Assembly (NCBI GenBank): GCA_049591635.1 | Contig: JBAWFF010000216.1 | Location: forward strand, 1 to 6,377 | Source of the DNA: DATFDN01 sp049591635 | GTDB lineage: Bacteria > Pseudomonadota > Alphaproteobacteria > Acetobacterales > Acetobacteraceae | DNA length: 6,377 nt | Reading direction: 5' to 3' | In this document: positions 1 through 5,865 of the stretch, piece after piece | How the letters are laid out: each line of letters starts with the position of its first letter | Numbering within the stretch: position 1 is the stretch's first letter | Translations under genes and position numbers: made by a program | The notes under the pieces: model-generated | Databases searched by the model: none | What the model was told of the DNA's origin: nothing | The model's input: only the letters and a program-made list of their open reading frames with translations

Positions 1-1
1 G

Positions 2-283
2 CCGTGGCTCGCCGACGACCGGCGCCTCGGCGTCGCGGTGGAGCGGATCGTGCTTCGCGGCGACACGGCGATGGACGTGCTGGCGGCGGACCACGAGGGG
101 CTGGCGCGAGGCTGGTGGCCGGCGGAACGGGATGGCACGCGCCTGTGGCGCTGGACCACCGGCGAGGCCTCCATTCCCAGCCGCTGCCAGGGCGAACCCG
201 TGCGCATCGTCGAGATCAAACTGGCGGCGGAGATGCTCTACCGACTGCCCGAGGGAGGGGCGCCCACGCGGCAGGCCGCGTAG
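2..283 (+). CDS. C-terminal fragment of an unidentified protein, possibly a Hint-domain protein
   Basis: The frame is open from the window edge to a TAG stop, giving the last 93 residues of a longer protein whose start lies outside. The fragment begins PWLADDRRLGVAVERIVL, continues through a Trp-rich stretch (GWWPAE, then LWRWTTGEASIP) and ends in a hydrophilic tail after VRIVEIKLAAEMLYRLP. No membrane segment or catalytic motif is visible. The pattern of a 'DDRRLGVAV-RIVL' block followed by 'GWWPAE...RWTTG' recalls, from memory, the C-terminal tails of secreted Hint-domain (hedgehog/intein-like) proteins and some glycosyltransferase-linked proteins of acetic acid bacteria. That resemblance is a guess without a search. 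Codon use (G/C in third positions) matches the neighbouring genes, so this is a real gene end and not a shadow of the opposite-strand gene. It converges on the substrate-binding protein gene, with 20 bp between the two stop codons. Confidence 0.7.
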   Translation, partial: PWLADDRRLGVAVERIVLRGDTAMDVLAADHEGLARGWWPAERDGTRLWRWTTGEASIPSRCQGEPVRIVEIKLAAEMLYRLPEGGAPTRQAA

Positions 284-293
284 GCGCGGGCCT
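273..293. terminator. Possible bidirectional hairpin between convergent genes
   Basis: The arm AGGCCGCG (273-280) pairs with CGCGGGCCT (285-293) around a 4-nt loop, with one bulged G. The stop codon of the + strand gene lies in the loop. Its position between two convergent genes would suit a shared terminator, but no T-run follows on either strand, so an intrinsic terminator is only a weak possibility. Confidence 0.25.
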
Positions 294-303
294 CCCGGCG
301 GAA

Positions 304-1518
304 TTACGTCGCCACCGCGCAGCCGCTCTCGGCGACCGTCTCGAAGGCCTGATCGCCGGGGATCGTCGCCAGCGTCTTGTAGTAGTCCCACGGACCCTTG
401 CTCTCCGCCGGCGATTTCACCTCGAACAGATACATGTCGTGGACCATGCTGCCGTTGGCGAGCACCTTGCCGTTCTGCACGAACGCGTCGTTGACAGGAA
501 GCTCGTGCAATTGCTTGGCGACCGCCTCGGTCTCGTCGGTGCCGGCGGTCTTCATCGCCTTCAGATACTGCGATACGCAGGAATACGTGCCGGCCTGGAT
601 CATGTTCGGCATCCGCCCGGTGCGCTTCAGGAAACGGTTGCCGAAGTCGCGCGTCCGATCGTTGAGGTCCCAGTAATAGGCCTCCGTCAGCACCGCGCCC
701 TGCGCCGCCGCGAGGCCGAGGCCATGCACCTCCGCCAGGGTCAACAGCAATGTCGCGATCTTCTGGCCGCCCGCGGCGATGCCGAACTCCGCCGCGCCCT
801 TCAGGGAATTCGTGGTATCGAGGCCGGCGTTGGCGAGGCCGACGACCTCCGCCTTCGAGGCTTTCGCTTGCAGCAGGTACGACGAGAAGTCGCTCGTGCC
901 GAGCGGATAGAGCACCGAGCCGAGCACCTTGCCGCCCTTGGCAACGACGAATTTCGTCGTCTGCTCCTGGAGCGAGTGCCCGAACGCGTAATCGACGGTG
1001 ATGAAGAACCACGTCTTGCCGCCGTGCTCGACCAGCGCGCCGCCGACGCCCACCGCCTGGGAGTGGGTGTCGTACGCCCAGTGGAAGCCATAGGGCGAGC
1101 ACTGCTTCCCGGTGAGGTCGGTCGTCGCCGCGCCGGTGACGATGTCGATCTTCTTGCGTGCCTTCGACAGCGCCTGGACGGCGAGCGCGACGGAGGACGT
1201 CGTCAGCTCCATGATGGCGTCGACATTCTCGGTGTCGTACCATTTGCGGGCGATGTTGGAGGCGACGTCGGGTTTGTTCTGATGGTCGGCATCGACGATC
1301 TCGATCGGGCGCCCGAGTACCGTGCCGCCGAAATCCTCCACCGCCATTTTCGCCGCCGCGACCGACCACTTGCCGCCAAAATCGGCATAGACGCCGGACT
1401 GGTCGTTCAGGATGCCGATCCTCACTGGCGCCGCCGCGCGCGCCGGGCGGATCAGCCCGGGCCCGACCAACGCTCCCGCGGCGGCGGCCCCGACGAGTTG
1501 GCGACGTGAAATGGGCAT
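304..1518 (-). CDS. ABC transporter substrate-binding protein, branched-chain amino acid type (Peripla_BP_6)
   Basis: This 404-residue protein is the periplasmic ligand-binding component of a Leu/Ile/Val-type (HAAT family) ABC importer. The N-terminus MPISRRQLVGAAAAGALVG has a twin-arginine motif (SRRQLV) and a hydrophobic Ala/Gly/Leu core, with a likely cleavage site after the ARA at residues 26-28, so Tat export is expected. The mature part opens with VRIGILNDQSGVYADFGG, the usual first strand and ligand loop of type I periplasmic binding proteins. It continues with DNA-encoded family hallmarks such as VDAIMELTTSSVALAVQ, the CSPYGFHWAYDTH segment and a FFITVDYAFGHS segment that matches the second-lobe strand. 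Length is normal for the family. Two Cys residues (in KQCSPYG and in ESGCAVAT near the C-terminus) could form a disulfide in the periplasm. The ATG is supported by a GGGAG ribosome site at 1528-1532 and by the complete signal peptide. The substrate cannot be told: such proteins bind amino acids, amides, urea or aromatic acids. No permease or ATPase gene adjoins it, so it looks like an orphan binding protein. Confidence 0.95.
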   Translation of the reverse strand: MPISRRQLVGAAAAGALVGPGLIRPARAAAPVRIGILNDQSGVYADFGGKWSVAAAKMAVEDFGGTVLGRPIEIVDADHQNKPDVASNIARKWYDTENVDAIMELTTSSVALAVQALSKARKKIDIVTGAATTDLTGKQCSPYGFHWAYDTHSQAVGVGGALVEHGGKTWFFITVDYAFGHSLQEQTTKFVVAKGGKVLGSVLYPLGTSDFSSYLLQAKASKAEVVGLANAGLDTTNSLKGAAEFGIAAGGQKIATLLLTLAEVHGLGLAAAQGAVLTEAYYWDLNDRTRDFGNRFLKRTGRMPNMIQAGTYSCVSQYLKAMKTAGTDETEAVAKQLHELPVNDAFVQNGKVLANGSMVHDMYLFEVKSPAESKGPWDYYKTLATIPGDQAFETVAESGCAVAT

Positions 1519-1569
1519 GGGGCGTCTCTCCCGAAGACTGGATTTCCGAGCGCCTGGCGGCTCGCCGCT

Positions 1570-1598
1570 GCCATAGGCCGATGGTCCGGCGCGGGCAA
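1570..1598 (-). promoter_or_regulatory. Candidate sigma70-type promoter for the substrate-binding protein gene
   Basis: On the minus strand a TTGCCC -35 element (1593-1598) is followed after exactly 17 nt by a TATGGC -10 element (1570-1575). This would start transcription near 1562, about 45 nt ahead of the ATG. Matches to consensus are moderate (4/6 and 3/6). The -35 region lies inside a short inverted repeat, GCGGGC (1591-1596) and GCCCGC (1603-1608), which might be an operator. The assignment is by eye only. Confidence 0.35.
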
Positions 1599-1638
1599 TG
1601 CCGCCCGCCAGGCTGGACTCGCGTCCCCCCGCCGCCGG

Positions 1639-1647
1639 TGCTATGCT
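1639..1647 (+). promoter_or_regulatory. Candidate extended -10 promoter for the ACT-cydAB cluster
   Basis: TG at 1639-1640, one base, then TATGCT at 1642-1647 forms an extended -10 element (4/6 match to TATAAT). No convincing -35 lies 16-18 nt upstream, which extended -10 promoters can tolerate. Transcription would begin at about A1654 or A1655, roughly 100 nt before the first large gene of the cluster. No FNR-type inverted repeat (TTGAT-N4-ATCAA) was seen in the 239-bp divergent region. Confidence 0.35.
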
Positions 1648-1654
1648 CCCCGGA

Positions 1655-1702
1655 ATGTCGCCGTGGATGACCCCCTCGCGAATTAGCGTCCCGGCTGCCT
1701 AG
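1655..1702 (+). CDS. Candidate 15-residue leader ORF
   Basis: An ATG at 1655 opens a short frame encoding MSPWMTPSRISVPAA and ending with TAG at 1700-1702. The ATG falls at or next to the transcription start predicted from the extended -10 element, so it could be read as a leaderless message. No real Shine-Dalgarno precedes it. The stop codon is the exact 3-nt loop of the strong hairpin at 1684-1720, so a ribosome reaching the stop would melt that hairpin. This geometry is what suggests a regulatory leader peptide. Composition shows no run of a single amino acid as in classical attenuators, and an ORF this short can arise by chance. Confidence 0.25.
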   Translation: MSPWMTPSRISVPAA

Positions 1703-1720
1703 GGCAGCCGGGTTTCGCTA
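1684..1720 (+). promoter_or_regulatory. Strong hairpin in the 5' leader of the ACT-cydAB cluster
   Basis: The arms CCCGGCTGCC (1690-1699) and GGCAGCCGGG (1703-1712) are perfect 10-bp complements around a 3-nt TAG loop. Outside them, TAGCG (1684-1688) pairs with CGCTA (1716-1720), across an internal loop of one T on the left and TTT on the right. The result is a 15-bp, mostly G/C stem within the expected 5' untranslated region, ending 20 nt before the ribosome site at 1741-1746. It could be an attenuator, an RNA-stability element or a protein-binding palindrome. The three Ts after the inner stem are too few for a typical intrinsic terminator. Confidence 0.6.
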
Positions 1721-1757
1721 CTTCGCGCGCTTCATCCATCGAGGGACTCCCCCCATC

Positions 1758-2042
1758 ATGCCCGATGCCGCCGACGCCACGCCCTGTGAGGCCGTGCGTT
1801 TCATGCTCGACGCCGAGCCCGACCCAGGGCTCCTCCCGCGCCTGCTTGCCCCATTCGCCCGGCGCAACCTGTTGCCCGACCGCATGTGGTCCCATCGCGG
1901 TGCCGAGGCGGTACATGTCGAGATCGCGCTCGAAGCCGCGCCCGCCGAGGTCATCCACCTGATCGAGGGCAATCTGCGCCAGGTCGTCGGGGTCCATTGC
2001 GTGACCTTGCTCCGGCGTGGAAACATGCGCCGCGCCGCCTGA
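1758..2042 (+). CDS. Small ACT-like domain protein
   Basis: This 94-residue soluble protein has no signal peptide or membrane segment. Its predicted order of strands and helices matches the beta-alpha-beta-beta-alpha-beta ACT fold: strand EAVRFMLDAE (11-20), helix DPGLLPRLLAPFARR (22-36), strand around PDRMWSHR (40-47), strand AVHVEIALE (51-59), helix APAEVIHLIEGNLRQ (61-75), strand VVGVHCVTLLR (76-86). The 'P-DPGLLPRLLAPFARR' opening resembles the small regulatory (IlvN/IlvM-like) ACT domains, in which the first loop and helix bind an amino acid, but nothing here shows a ligand. The ATG is preceded by GAGGGA (1741-1746) at 11 nt. Only 39 nt separate it from cydA on the same strand with no terminator, so co-transcription with the oxidase is likely. 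That 39-nt gap has a small hairpin, GCGGC (2053-2057) with GCCGC (2062-2066), just ahead of the cydA ribosome site. The fold call is by eye; the gene is real by its codon pattern and ribosome site. Confidence 0.75.
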   Translation: MPDAADATPCEAVRFMLDAEPDPGLLPRLLAPFARRNLLPDRMWSHRGAEAVHVEIALEAAPAEVIHLIEGNLRQVVGVHCVTLLRRGNMRRAA

Positions 2043-2081
2043 CGCTCTAACGGCGGCCTCAGCCGCGGGGAGTCCGGTGAC

Positions 2082-3497
2082 GTGACCGACGCGATCATCC
2101 TGGCGCGCGCGCAATTCGCGTTCACGCTCGGTCTGCACATCATTCTTCCGGCGTTCTCCATCGGGCTGGCGAGCTACGTGATGGTGCTGGAGGCGCTGTG
2201 GCTGCGCACCGGGCGGCAAGTCTATCACGACCTGTACAACTACTGGCTGAAGATGTTCGCCATCGGCTTCGCGATGGGCGTCGTCTCCGGCATCGTCATG
2301 TCGTACGAGTTCGGCACCAACTGGGCGCGTTTCTCCGACCGGGCCGGGCCGGTCATCGGCCCGCTGATGGGCTACGAGGTGCTGACCGCCTTCTTCCTCG
2401 AATCGGGCTTCCTCGGGATCATGCTGTTCGGTCAAGCCCGGGTCGGCCGGGGCCTGCACTTCGCGGCCACCTGCCTCGTCGCCGCCGGCACGCTGATGAG
2501 CGCGTTCTGGATCCTCGCCGCCAATTCCTGGATGCAGACCCCGGCGGGCTACGTGATCGCCGCCGACGGGCGGTTCGAGCCGACGGACTGGTGGGCGGTG
2601 ATCTTCAATCCGTCCTTCCCGTACCGCCTGGTACACATGGTTCTGGCCTGCTATCTGTGCGTCGCCTTGCTGGTCGGCGCGGTCGGCGCCTGGCACCTGT
2701 TGCGCGATCAGCAGAACCAGGGCGCGCGAGTGATGTTCTCGATGGCGATGTGGATGGCCGCGATCGTCGCGCCGATCCAGCTCCTCGCCGGCGACCAGCA
2801 CGGCCTCAACACCGCCGCGTACCAGCCCGCCAAGGTCGCCGCGATGGAGGGCGATTTCGCCACGACCCCCGGCTCGCCGCTGGTGCTGTTCGGGATGCCG
2901 AACGAGGACGCCAACCGCGTCGACTACGCACTCGAAATTCCGCATCTCGGGGCGCTGATCGTCACCCATAGCTGGGACGGCGCGGTTCCCGGCCTCGACA
3001 AGGTTCCCCGCCAGGACTGGCCGCCCGTCGCCTATGTCTTCTGGGCGTTCCGGGCGATGGTCGGCCTTGGGGTGCTGATGATCGCGCTCGGCTGGTGGAG
3101 CCTGGCGCTGCGCCGGCACGGGAGGATCTATCGCTCCCCGGTGCTGTGGCGCGCCGCCGTAGTAATGGGACCGGCGGGATTCCTCGCGTTGCTTTCAGGC
3201 TGGACCGTCACCGAGGTCGGCCGCCAGCCGTTCACCGTCTATGGGCTGATGCGCACCGCCGACAGCGCCTCGCCGATCGCGCTGTCGGCCGTGGCGACCT
3301 CGCTCGTTGCCTTCATCGTCGTCTATTTCATCGTCTTCGGCACCGGCTTCCTGTTCATCGGGCGCCTGATGGCCCGCCCTCCATCGGCCGGCGAGGCGGG
3401 CCCGCCGAGCGGCGTTCCCGTCCGTTCCGCCGGCATCACGCCAATGCCCGCGGTCGGGGGGCCCGAGGTCGGCGAAGCGCCGGCGGGCGGGGGCTAG
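2082..3497 (+). CDS. cydA: Cytochrome bd-type (cyanide-insensitive type) quinol oxidase subunit I
   Basis: This 471-residue inner-membrane protein is the haem-bearing subunit of a bd/CIO terminal oxidase, which oxidises quinol and reduces O2 to water without pumping protons. Family residues fall at nearly the E. coli positions: His19 (RAQFAFTLGLH) as a haem ligand, Glu99 and Glu107 (GYEV, FLES) of the proton path, His185 (YRLVH) and Met326 (FRAMVGLG) as haem b558 ligands, and Glu378 and Arg381 in TEVGRQPF. Lys251 and Glu256 (QPAKVAAMEGDF) mark the quinol-binding loop. That loop is short, with Met326 about 67 residues earlier than E. coli Met393, which is typical of the cyanide-insensitive CioA branch. 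One oddity is Phe384 where the family motif GRQPW has Trp. A Pro/Gly/Ala-rich cytoplasmic-looking tail follows residue 430. The GTG start is chosen for the GGGGAG ribosome site at 2067-2072 (9-nt spacing) and because it places His19 correctly. cydB follows 4 nt after the stop. The name cioA would suit equally well. Confidence 0.97.
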   Translation: MTDAIILARAQFAFTLGLHIILPAFSIGLASYVMVLEALWLRTGRQVYHDLYNYWLKMFAIGFAMGVVSGIVMSYEFGTNWARFSDRAGPVIGPLMGYEVLTAFFLESGFLGIMLFGQARVGRGLHFAATCLVAAGTLMSAFWILAANSWMQTPAGYVIAADGRFEPTDWWAVIFNPSFPYRLVHMVLACYLCVALLVGAVGAWHLLRDQQNQGARVMFSMAMWMAAIVAPIQLLAGDQHGLNTAAYQPAKVAAMEGDFATTPGSPLVLFGMPNEDANRVDYALEIPHLGALIVTHSWDGAVPGLDKVPRQDWPPVAYVFWAFRAMVGLGVLMIALGWWSLALRRHGRIYRSPVLWRAAVVMGPAGFLALLSGWTVTEVGRQPFTVYGLMRTADSASPIALSAVATSLVAFIVVYFIVFGTGFLFIGRLMARPPSAGEAGPPSGVPVRSAGITPMPAVGGPEVGEAPAGGG

Positions 3498-3501
3498 GAC
3501 G

Positions 3502-4512
3502 ATGGCGAACTGGCTGCCGGTCGTCTGGGCGTTCCTGATCGCCTTCGCGGTGCTCGCCTACGTGCTGCTCGACGGATTCGATCTCGGTGTCGGCATCCTG
3601 TTCGCCGCCGAGCGCGACAAGGCCGACCGTGACGTGATGGTGAACACCATCGCGCCGATCTGGGACGGCAACGAGACCTGGCTGGTACTGGGCGGCGGCG
3701 GCCTGCTCGGGGTGTTTCCACTGGCCTACGCGATCATCCTGCCGGCGCTCTACCCCCTCATCATCGCCATGCTGCTCTCCCTGGTCTTTCGCGGCGTGGC
3801 CTTCGAATTCCGCTTCCGGGCAGTGGAGGATTCCACCCGGCGGTGGTGGGACCGCATCTTCCTCTGCGCCTCGGCGCTGGCCGGCTTGTGTCAGGGGATG
3901 GCGCTCGGCGGCCTGCTCCAGGGGATCAAGGTGGTCGACCGCGGCTACGCCGGCGGCTGGCTCGACTGGCTGAACGGATTCACCGTCCTCTGCGGCATCG
4001 CGGTCGTGGTCGGCTACGCGCTGCAAGGCGCGACTTGGCTGATCTGGCGGACCGAGGGCGGTTTGCAACGCCGGGCGCGGCGCTACGCGCATGTGCTGGG
4101 GGCCTTGCTGCTCGCGCTGATGATCGTCGTCAGCCTGTGGACGCCGACGATCGATCCGGCGGTGGCCGGACGATGGTTCGGCTATCCGGGGATCGTGCTG
4201 ACCGGACCTGTCCCGATTCTCGTCGCCCTGCTCGCCTGGCGTTTCTGGCGCGGCCTCGCGCGCAAGGAGCATCTGGCGCCGTTCCTCTGCGTGCAGGGCT
4301 GGTTCGTGCTGAGCTACATCGGGTTGGGCATCAGCCTCTGGCCGCTGATCGTGCCGCCCTCGGTCACCATCTGGCAGGCCGCCTCGCCGCCCGCCTCGCA
4401 GCTGTTCCTGCTGGTGGGCACGCTGATCCTGCTGCCGATCATCCTTGCCTATACCGGCTATGCCTATTGGGTGTTCCGCGGCAAGGTGCGCGCCGGAGAG
4501 CACTATCACTAA
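3502..4512 (+). CDS. cydB: Cytochrome bd-type (cyanide-insensitive type) quinol oxidase subunit II
   Basis: This 336-residue integral membrane protein pairs with CydA to form the oxidase heterodimer. It shows the expected CydB/CioB features: LLDGFDLGVGIL in the first helix (Asp24, Asp27), the PIWDGNETWLVLGGG loop and helix (Trp54, Asp55), the LVFRGVAFEFR segment (Arg98) and the C-terminal TGYAYWVFRGKV motif, with about eight hydrophobic helices overall. Its length is usual for the short CioB type and below that of E. coli CydB (379 residues). The ATG lies 4 nt after the cydA stop, and its G-rich ribosome site (around 3489-3493) sits inside the last cydA codons, so translation is probably coupled. 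The next gene begins 15 nt after the stop, behind a clear AAGGAG site. No cydDC haem/thiol exporter genes are in the window. Confidence 0.97.
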   Translation: MANWLPVVWAFLIAFAVLAYVLLDGFDLGVGILFAAERDKADRDVMVNTIAPIWDGNETWLVLGGGGLLGVFPLAYAIILPALYPLIIAMLLSLVFRGVAFEFRFRAVEDSTRRWWDRIFLCASALAGLCQGMALGGLLQGIKVVDRGYAGGWLDWLNGFTVLCGIAVVVGYALQGATWLIWRTEGGLQRRARRYAHVLGALLLALMIVVSLWTPTIDPAVAGRWFGYPGIVLTGPVPILVALLAWRFWRGLARKEHLAPFLCVQGWFVLSYIGLGISLWPLIVPPSVTIWQAASPPASQLFLLVGTLILLPIILAYTGYAYWVFRGKVRAGEHYH

Positions 4513-4527
4513 GGAGCGTCACCGCCG

Positions 4528-4626
4528 ATGGCTCGGCGCCTGTTGTGGTTCGTCGCGCTCTATGCCGCCGGGGTCGCGGCGGTCGGCGTGGTGGCCTATG
4601 CGATCCGGCTTGTGCTGGTGGGCTGA
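4528..4626 (+). CDS. DUF2474-type single-helix protein, probable small subunit of the bd oxidase
   Basis: This 32-residue ORF begins MARRLLWFVALYAAGVA and ends in YAIRLVLVG. It has a basic start (Arg3, Arg4), one hydrophobic helix of about 22 residues and an Arg near the far end. The pattern 'RLLWFV-LY-AGVAA-GVVA---R' matches what I recall of DUF2474 proteins, which are encoded directly after cioAB/cydAB in many proteobacteria and are thought to play the accessory role that CydX plays in E. coli. An AAGGAG ribosome site at 4511-4516, touching the cydB stop codon, lies 11 nt before the ATG, so the gene is clearly translated as the third oxidase gene. It is short enough to be missed by standard gene calling. 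The membrane helix and operon position are seen in the sequence; the function is inferred from family context. Confidence 0.85.
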   Translation: MARRLLWFVALYAAGVAAVGVVAYAIRLVLVG

Positions 4627-4718
4627 CCGCCACCTCTTGCACGGGGGGGCGTTTCGACCGATGTAGCGGGACAGGACTGGCGCGGTCCCCATTCTCACTC
4701 AATCGTCAGGCAAACCCT

Positions 4719-5279
4719 ATGTTCATCGAGACCGAAGGCACGCCCAACCCCGCGACCTTGAAGTTCCTGCCGGGACGCTGGGTGATCCAGAACGGCACGG
4801 CCGATTTCGCCTCGGTCGATAGCGCCGGACGCAGCCCGCTCGCCCTCGCCCTGTTCGCGCTGCCCGGCGTCGCGCGGGTATTCCTGGGCGCCGACTTCGT
4901 CACCATCACCAAGACCGACGCGATCTCCTGGCAGCAGCTCAAGCCGCAAGTACTGGCGGCGTTGATGGATCATTTCGTCGCCAACCGTCCGGTGATCGAG
5001 GGCGACGCCGAAGCCGACGAGATCGACGACATCCGCCCCGAGGACCAGGAGATCGTCGAGCAGATCCGCGAGCTGCTGGACACCCGCGTTCGTCCCGCCG
5101 TCGCCGGCGACGGCGGCGACATCATCTTCCGTGGCTATCGCGACGGCGTCGTGCGGCTGCACATGCAGGGCTCCTGCTCGGGCTGCCCATCGTCCTCGGC
5201 GACACTGAAGCACGGCATCGAGAACATGCTCCGCCATTACGTGCCCGAGGTCGTGTCGGTCGAGCAGGTCGAGCTTTGA
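4719..5279 (+). CDS. NifU family Fe-S cluster carrier protein (Nfu type)
   Basis: This 186-residue cytoplasmic protein carries assembled Fe-S clusters to target enzymes. It has two domains. Residues 1-88 are the Nfu_N domain, starting MFIETEGTPNPATLKFLPG, the same opening as mitochondrial NFU1. Residues 108-186 are the NifU C-terminal domain (RELLDTRVRPAVAGDGGDI, then GSCSGCPSSSATLKHGIE), with Cys153 and Cys156 forming the CxxC motif that binds a cluster between two subunits. An acidic linker (EGDAEADEIDD) joins them. Length matches alphaproteobacterial homologues. The frame is open far upstream, but the ATG at 4719 is fixed by the conserved N-terminus and by AGG at 4708-4710 (8-nt spacing). 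A 92-nt gap without a clear terminator separates it from the oxidase cluster. Its stop overlaps the next start as TGATG. E. coli NfuA has a different, degenerate A-type N-terminal domain, so the symbol nfuA is not used. Confidence 0.96.
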   Translation: MFIETEGTPNPATLKFLPGRWVIQNGTADFASVDSAGRSPLALALFALPGVARVFLGADFVTITKTDAISWQQLKPQVLAALMDHFVANRPVIEGDAEADEIDDIRPEDQEIVEQIRELLDTRVRPAVAGDGGDIIFRGYRDGVVRLHMQGSCSGCPSSSATLKHGIENMLRHYVPEVVSVEQVEL

Positions 5280-5863
5280 TGCTTGCCGAGGACGCGCTCG
5301 ACACGCTGTTCCGCGAAGGCCGCTCGCACAATGCGTGGCGCGACGAACCGGTATCGGACGAGACGTTGCGCGAAATCTACGCGCTGACGCGGATGGGACC
5401 GACCTCGGCCAACTCCTCGCCGGCGCGCTTCTTGTTTCTGCGAACCCGCGAGGCGAAGGAGCGGCTCGCCCCGGCGCTTTCATCGGGCAACCACGACAAG
5501 ACGATGGCCGCGCCGGTGACCGCCATCATCGCCTACGACCCCAAATTCCATGACAAGCTGCCGACGCTGTTTCCGCACAACCCAGAGGCGCGAAGCTGGT
5601 TCACCGCCAACGAGGCGCTGGCGGCCACGACGGCGTTTCGCAACGGCACCTTGCAGGGGGCCTATTTCATCATGGCGGCGCGTGCCCTCGGCCTCGATGT
5701 CGGGCCGATGTCGGGCTTCGACAACGACAAGGTCGACAGCACCTTCCTGGCCGCGCAGGGCTGGCGGTCGAATTTCCTCTGCAACCTCGGCTACGGCGAC
5801 CCGACGGGCCTATTCGCGCGCTCGCCACGGCTCGAGTTCGACGAGGCGTGCATCCTGCTTTGA
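5279..5863 (+). CDS. rutE: RutE/HadB family nitroreductase-fold FMN enzyme (malonic semialdehyde reductase-like)
   Basis: This 194-residue soluble protein aligns along its whole length with E. coli RutE, which reduces malonic semialdehyde to 3-hydroxypropionate in the Rut uracil pathway. Shared blocks include SHNAWRDEPVSDETLREIYA (16-35), GPTSANSSPARFLFLRT (40-56), RLAPALSSGNHDKT, RSWFTANEALA, GPMSGFDNDKVD and the C-terminal GYGDPTGLFARSPRLEF. The SHNAW, GPTSANSSPAR and GYGD segments contain the usual FMN-contacting residues of this nitroreductase subfamily. The ATG at 5279 overlaps the Nfu stop by 1 nt (TGATG), indicating coupled translation; a TTG one codon earlier is also in frame but less likely. 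No other rut genes are in the window, so a role in pyrimidine breakdown is not supported here. A general aldehyde, enone or quinone reductase linked to Fe-S or redox upkeep is as plausible. Family assignment is firm; substrate is open. Confidence 0.93.
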   Translation: MLAEDALDTLFREGRSHNAWRDEPVSDETLREIYALTRMGPTSANSSPARFLFLRTREAKERLAPALSSGNHDKTMAAPVTAIIAYDPKFHDKLPTLFPHNPEARSWFTANEALAATTAFRNGTLQGAYFIMAARALGLDVGPMSGFDNDKVDSTFLAAQGWRSNFLCNLGYGDPTGLFARSPRLEFDEACILL

Positions 5864-5865
5864 CC

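Noticed and set aside
4..1509. A 501-codon open frame on the + strand
   Set aside because: It lies antisense to the substrate-binding protein gene. Its translation is Arg/Gly/Ala-rich with no recognisable domain, as expected of a GC-rich mirror frame.
1690..1715. Hairpin plus TTT as an intrinsic terminator
   Set aside because: Only three Ts follow, and the bases beyond them pair back with the left flank. A leader-RNA structure explains the symmetry better, though attenuation cannot be excluded.
1683..3119. A 478-codon open frame on the - strand
   Set aside because: It is antisense to the ACT-like gene and cydA. The product is rich in His, Arg, Asp and Gln without family motifs, while the + strand encodes an unmistakable CydA.
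3390..3497. Pro/Gly/Ala-rich end of CydA as a possible frameshift or fusion
   Set aside because: The frame runs uninterrupted to a stop placed 4 nt before cydB, and low-complexity tails are common in this CydA branch.
3436..4509. A 357-codon open frame on the - strand
   Set aside because: It is antisense to cydB and has low-complexity Arg/Gln/His/Asp composition; a shadow frame.
4637..4665. TTGCAC and GATGTA with 17-nt spacing as a promoter for the Nfu gene
   Set aside because: Matches are only 3/6 and 2/6 to consensus, no better than chance in this 92-nt gap.
4668..4689. GGGAC and GTCCC as a terminator after the oxidase cluster
   Set aside because: Only 5 bp with a 12-nt loop and no T-run; too weak to call.
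3843..4718. Long in-frame upstream extension of the Nfu gene
   Set aside because: This part overlaps cydB and the small DUF2474-type gene in another frame and is Arg/Ala-rich. The conserved MFIETEGTPNPATLKF start and an SD fix the true start at 4719.
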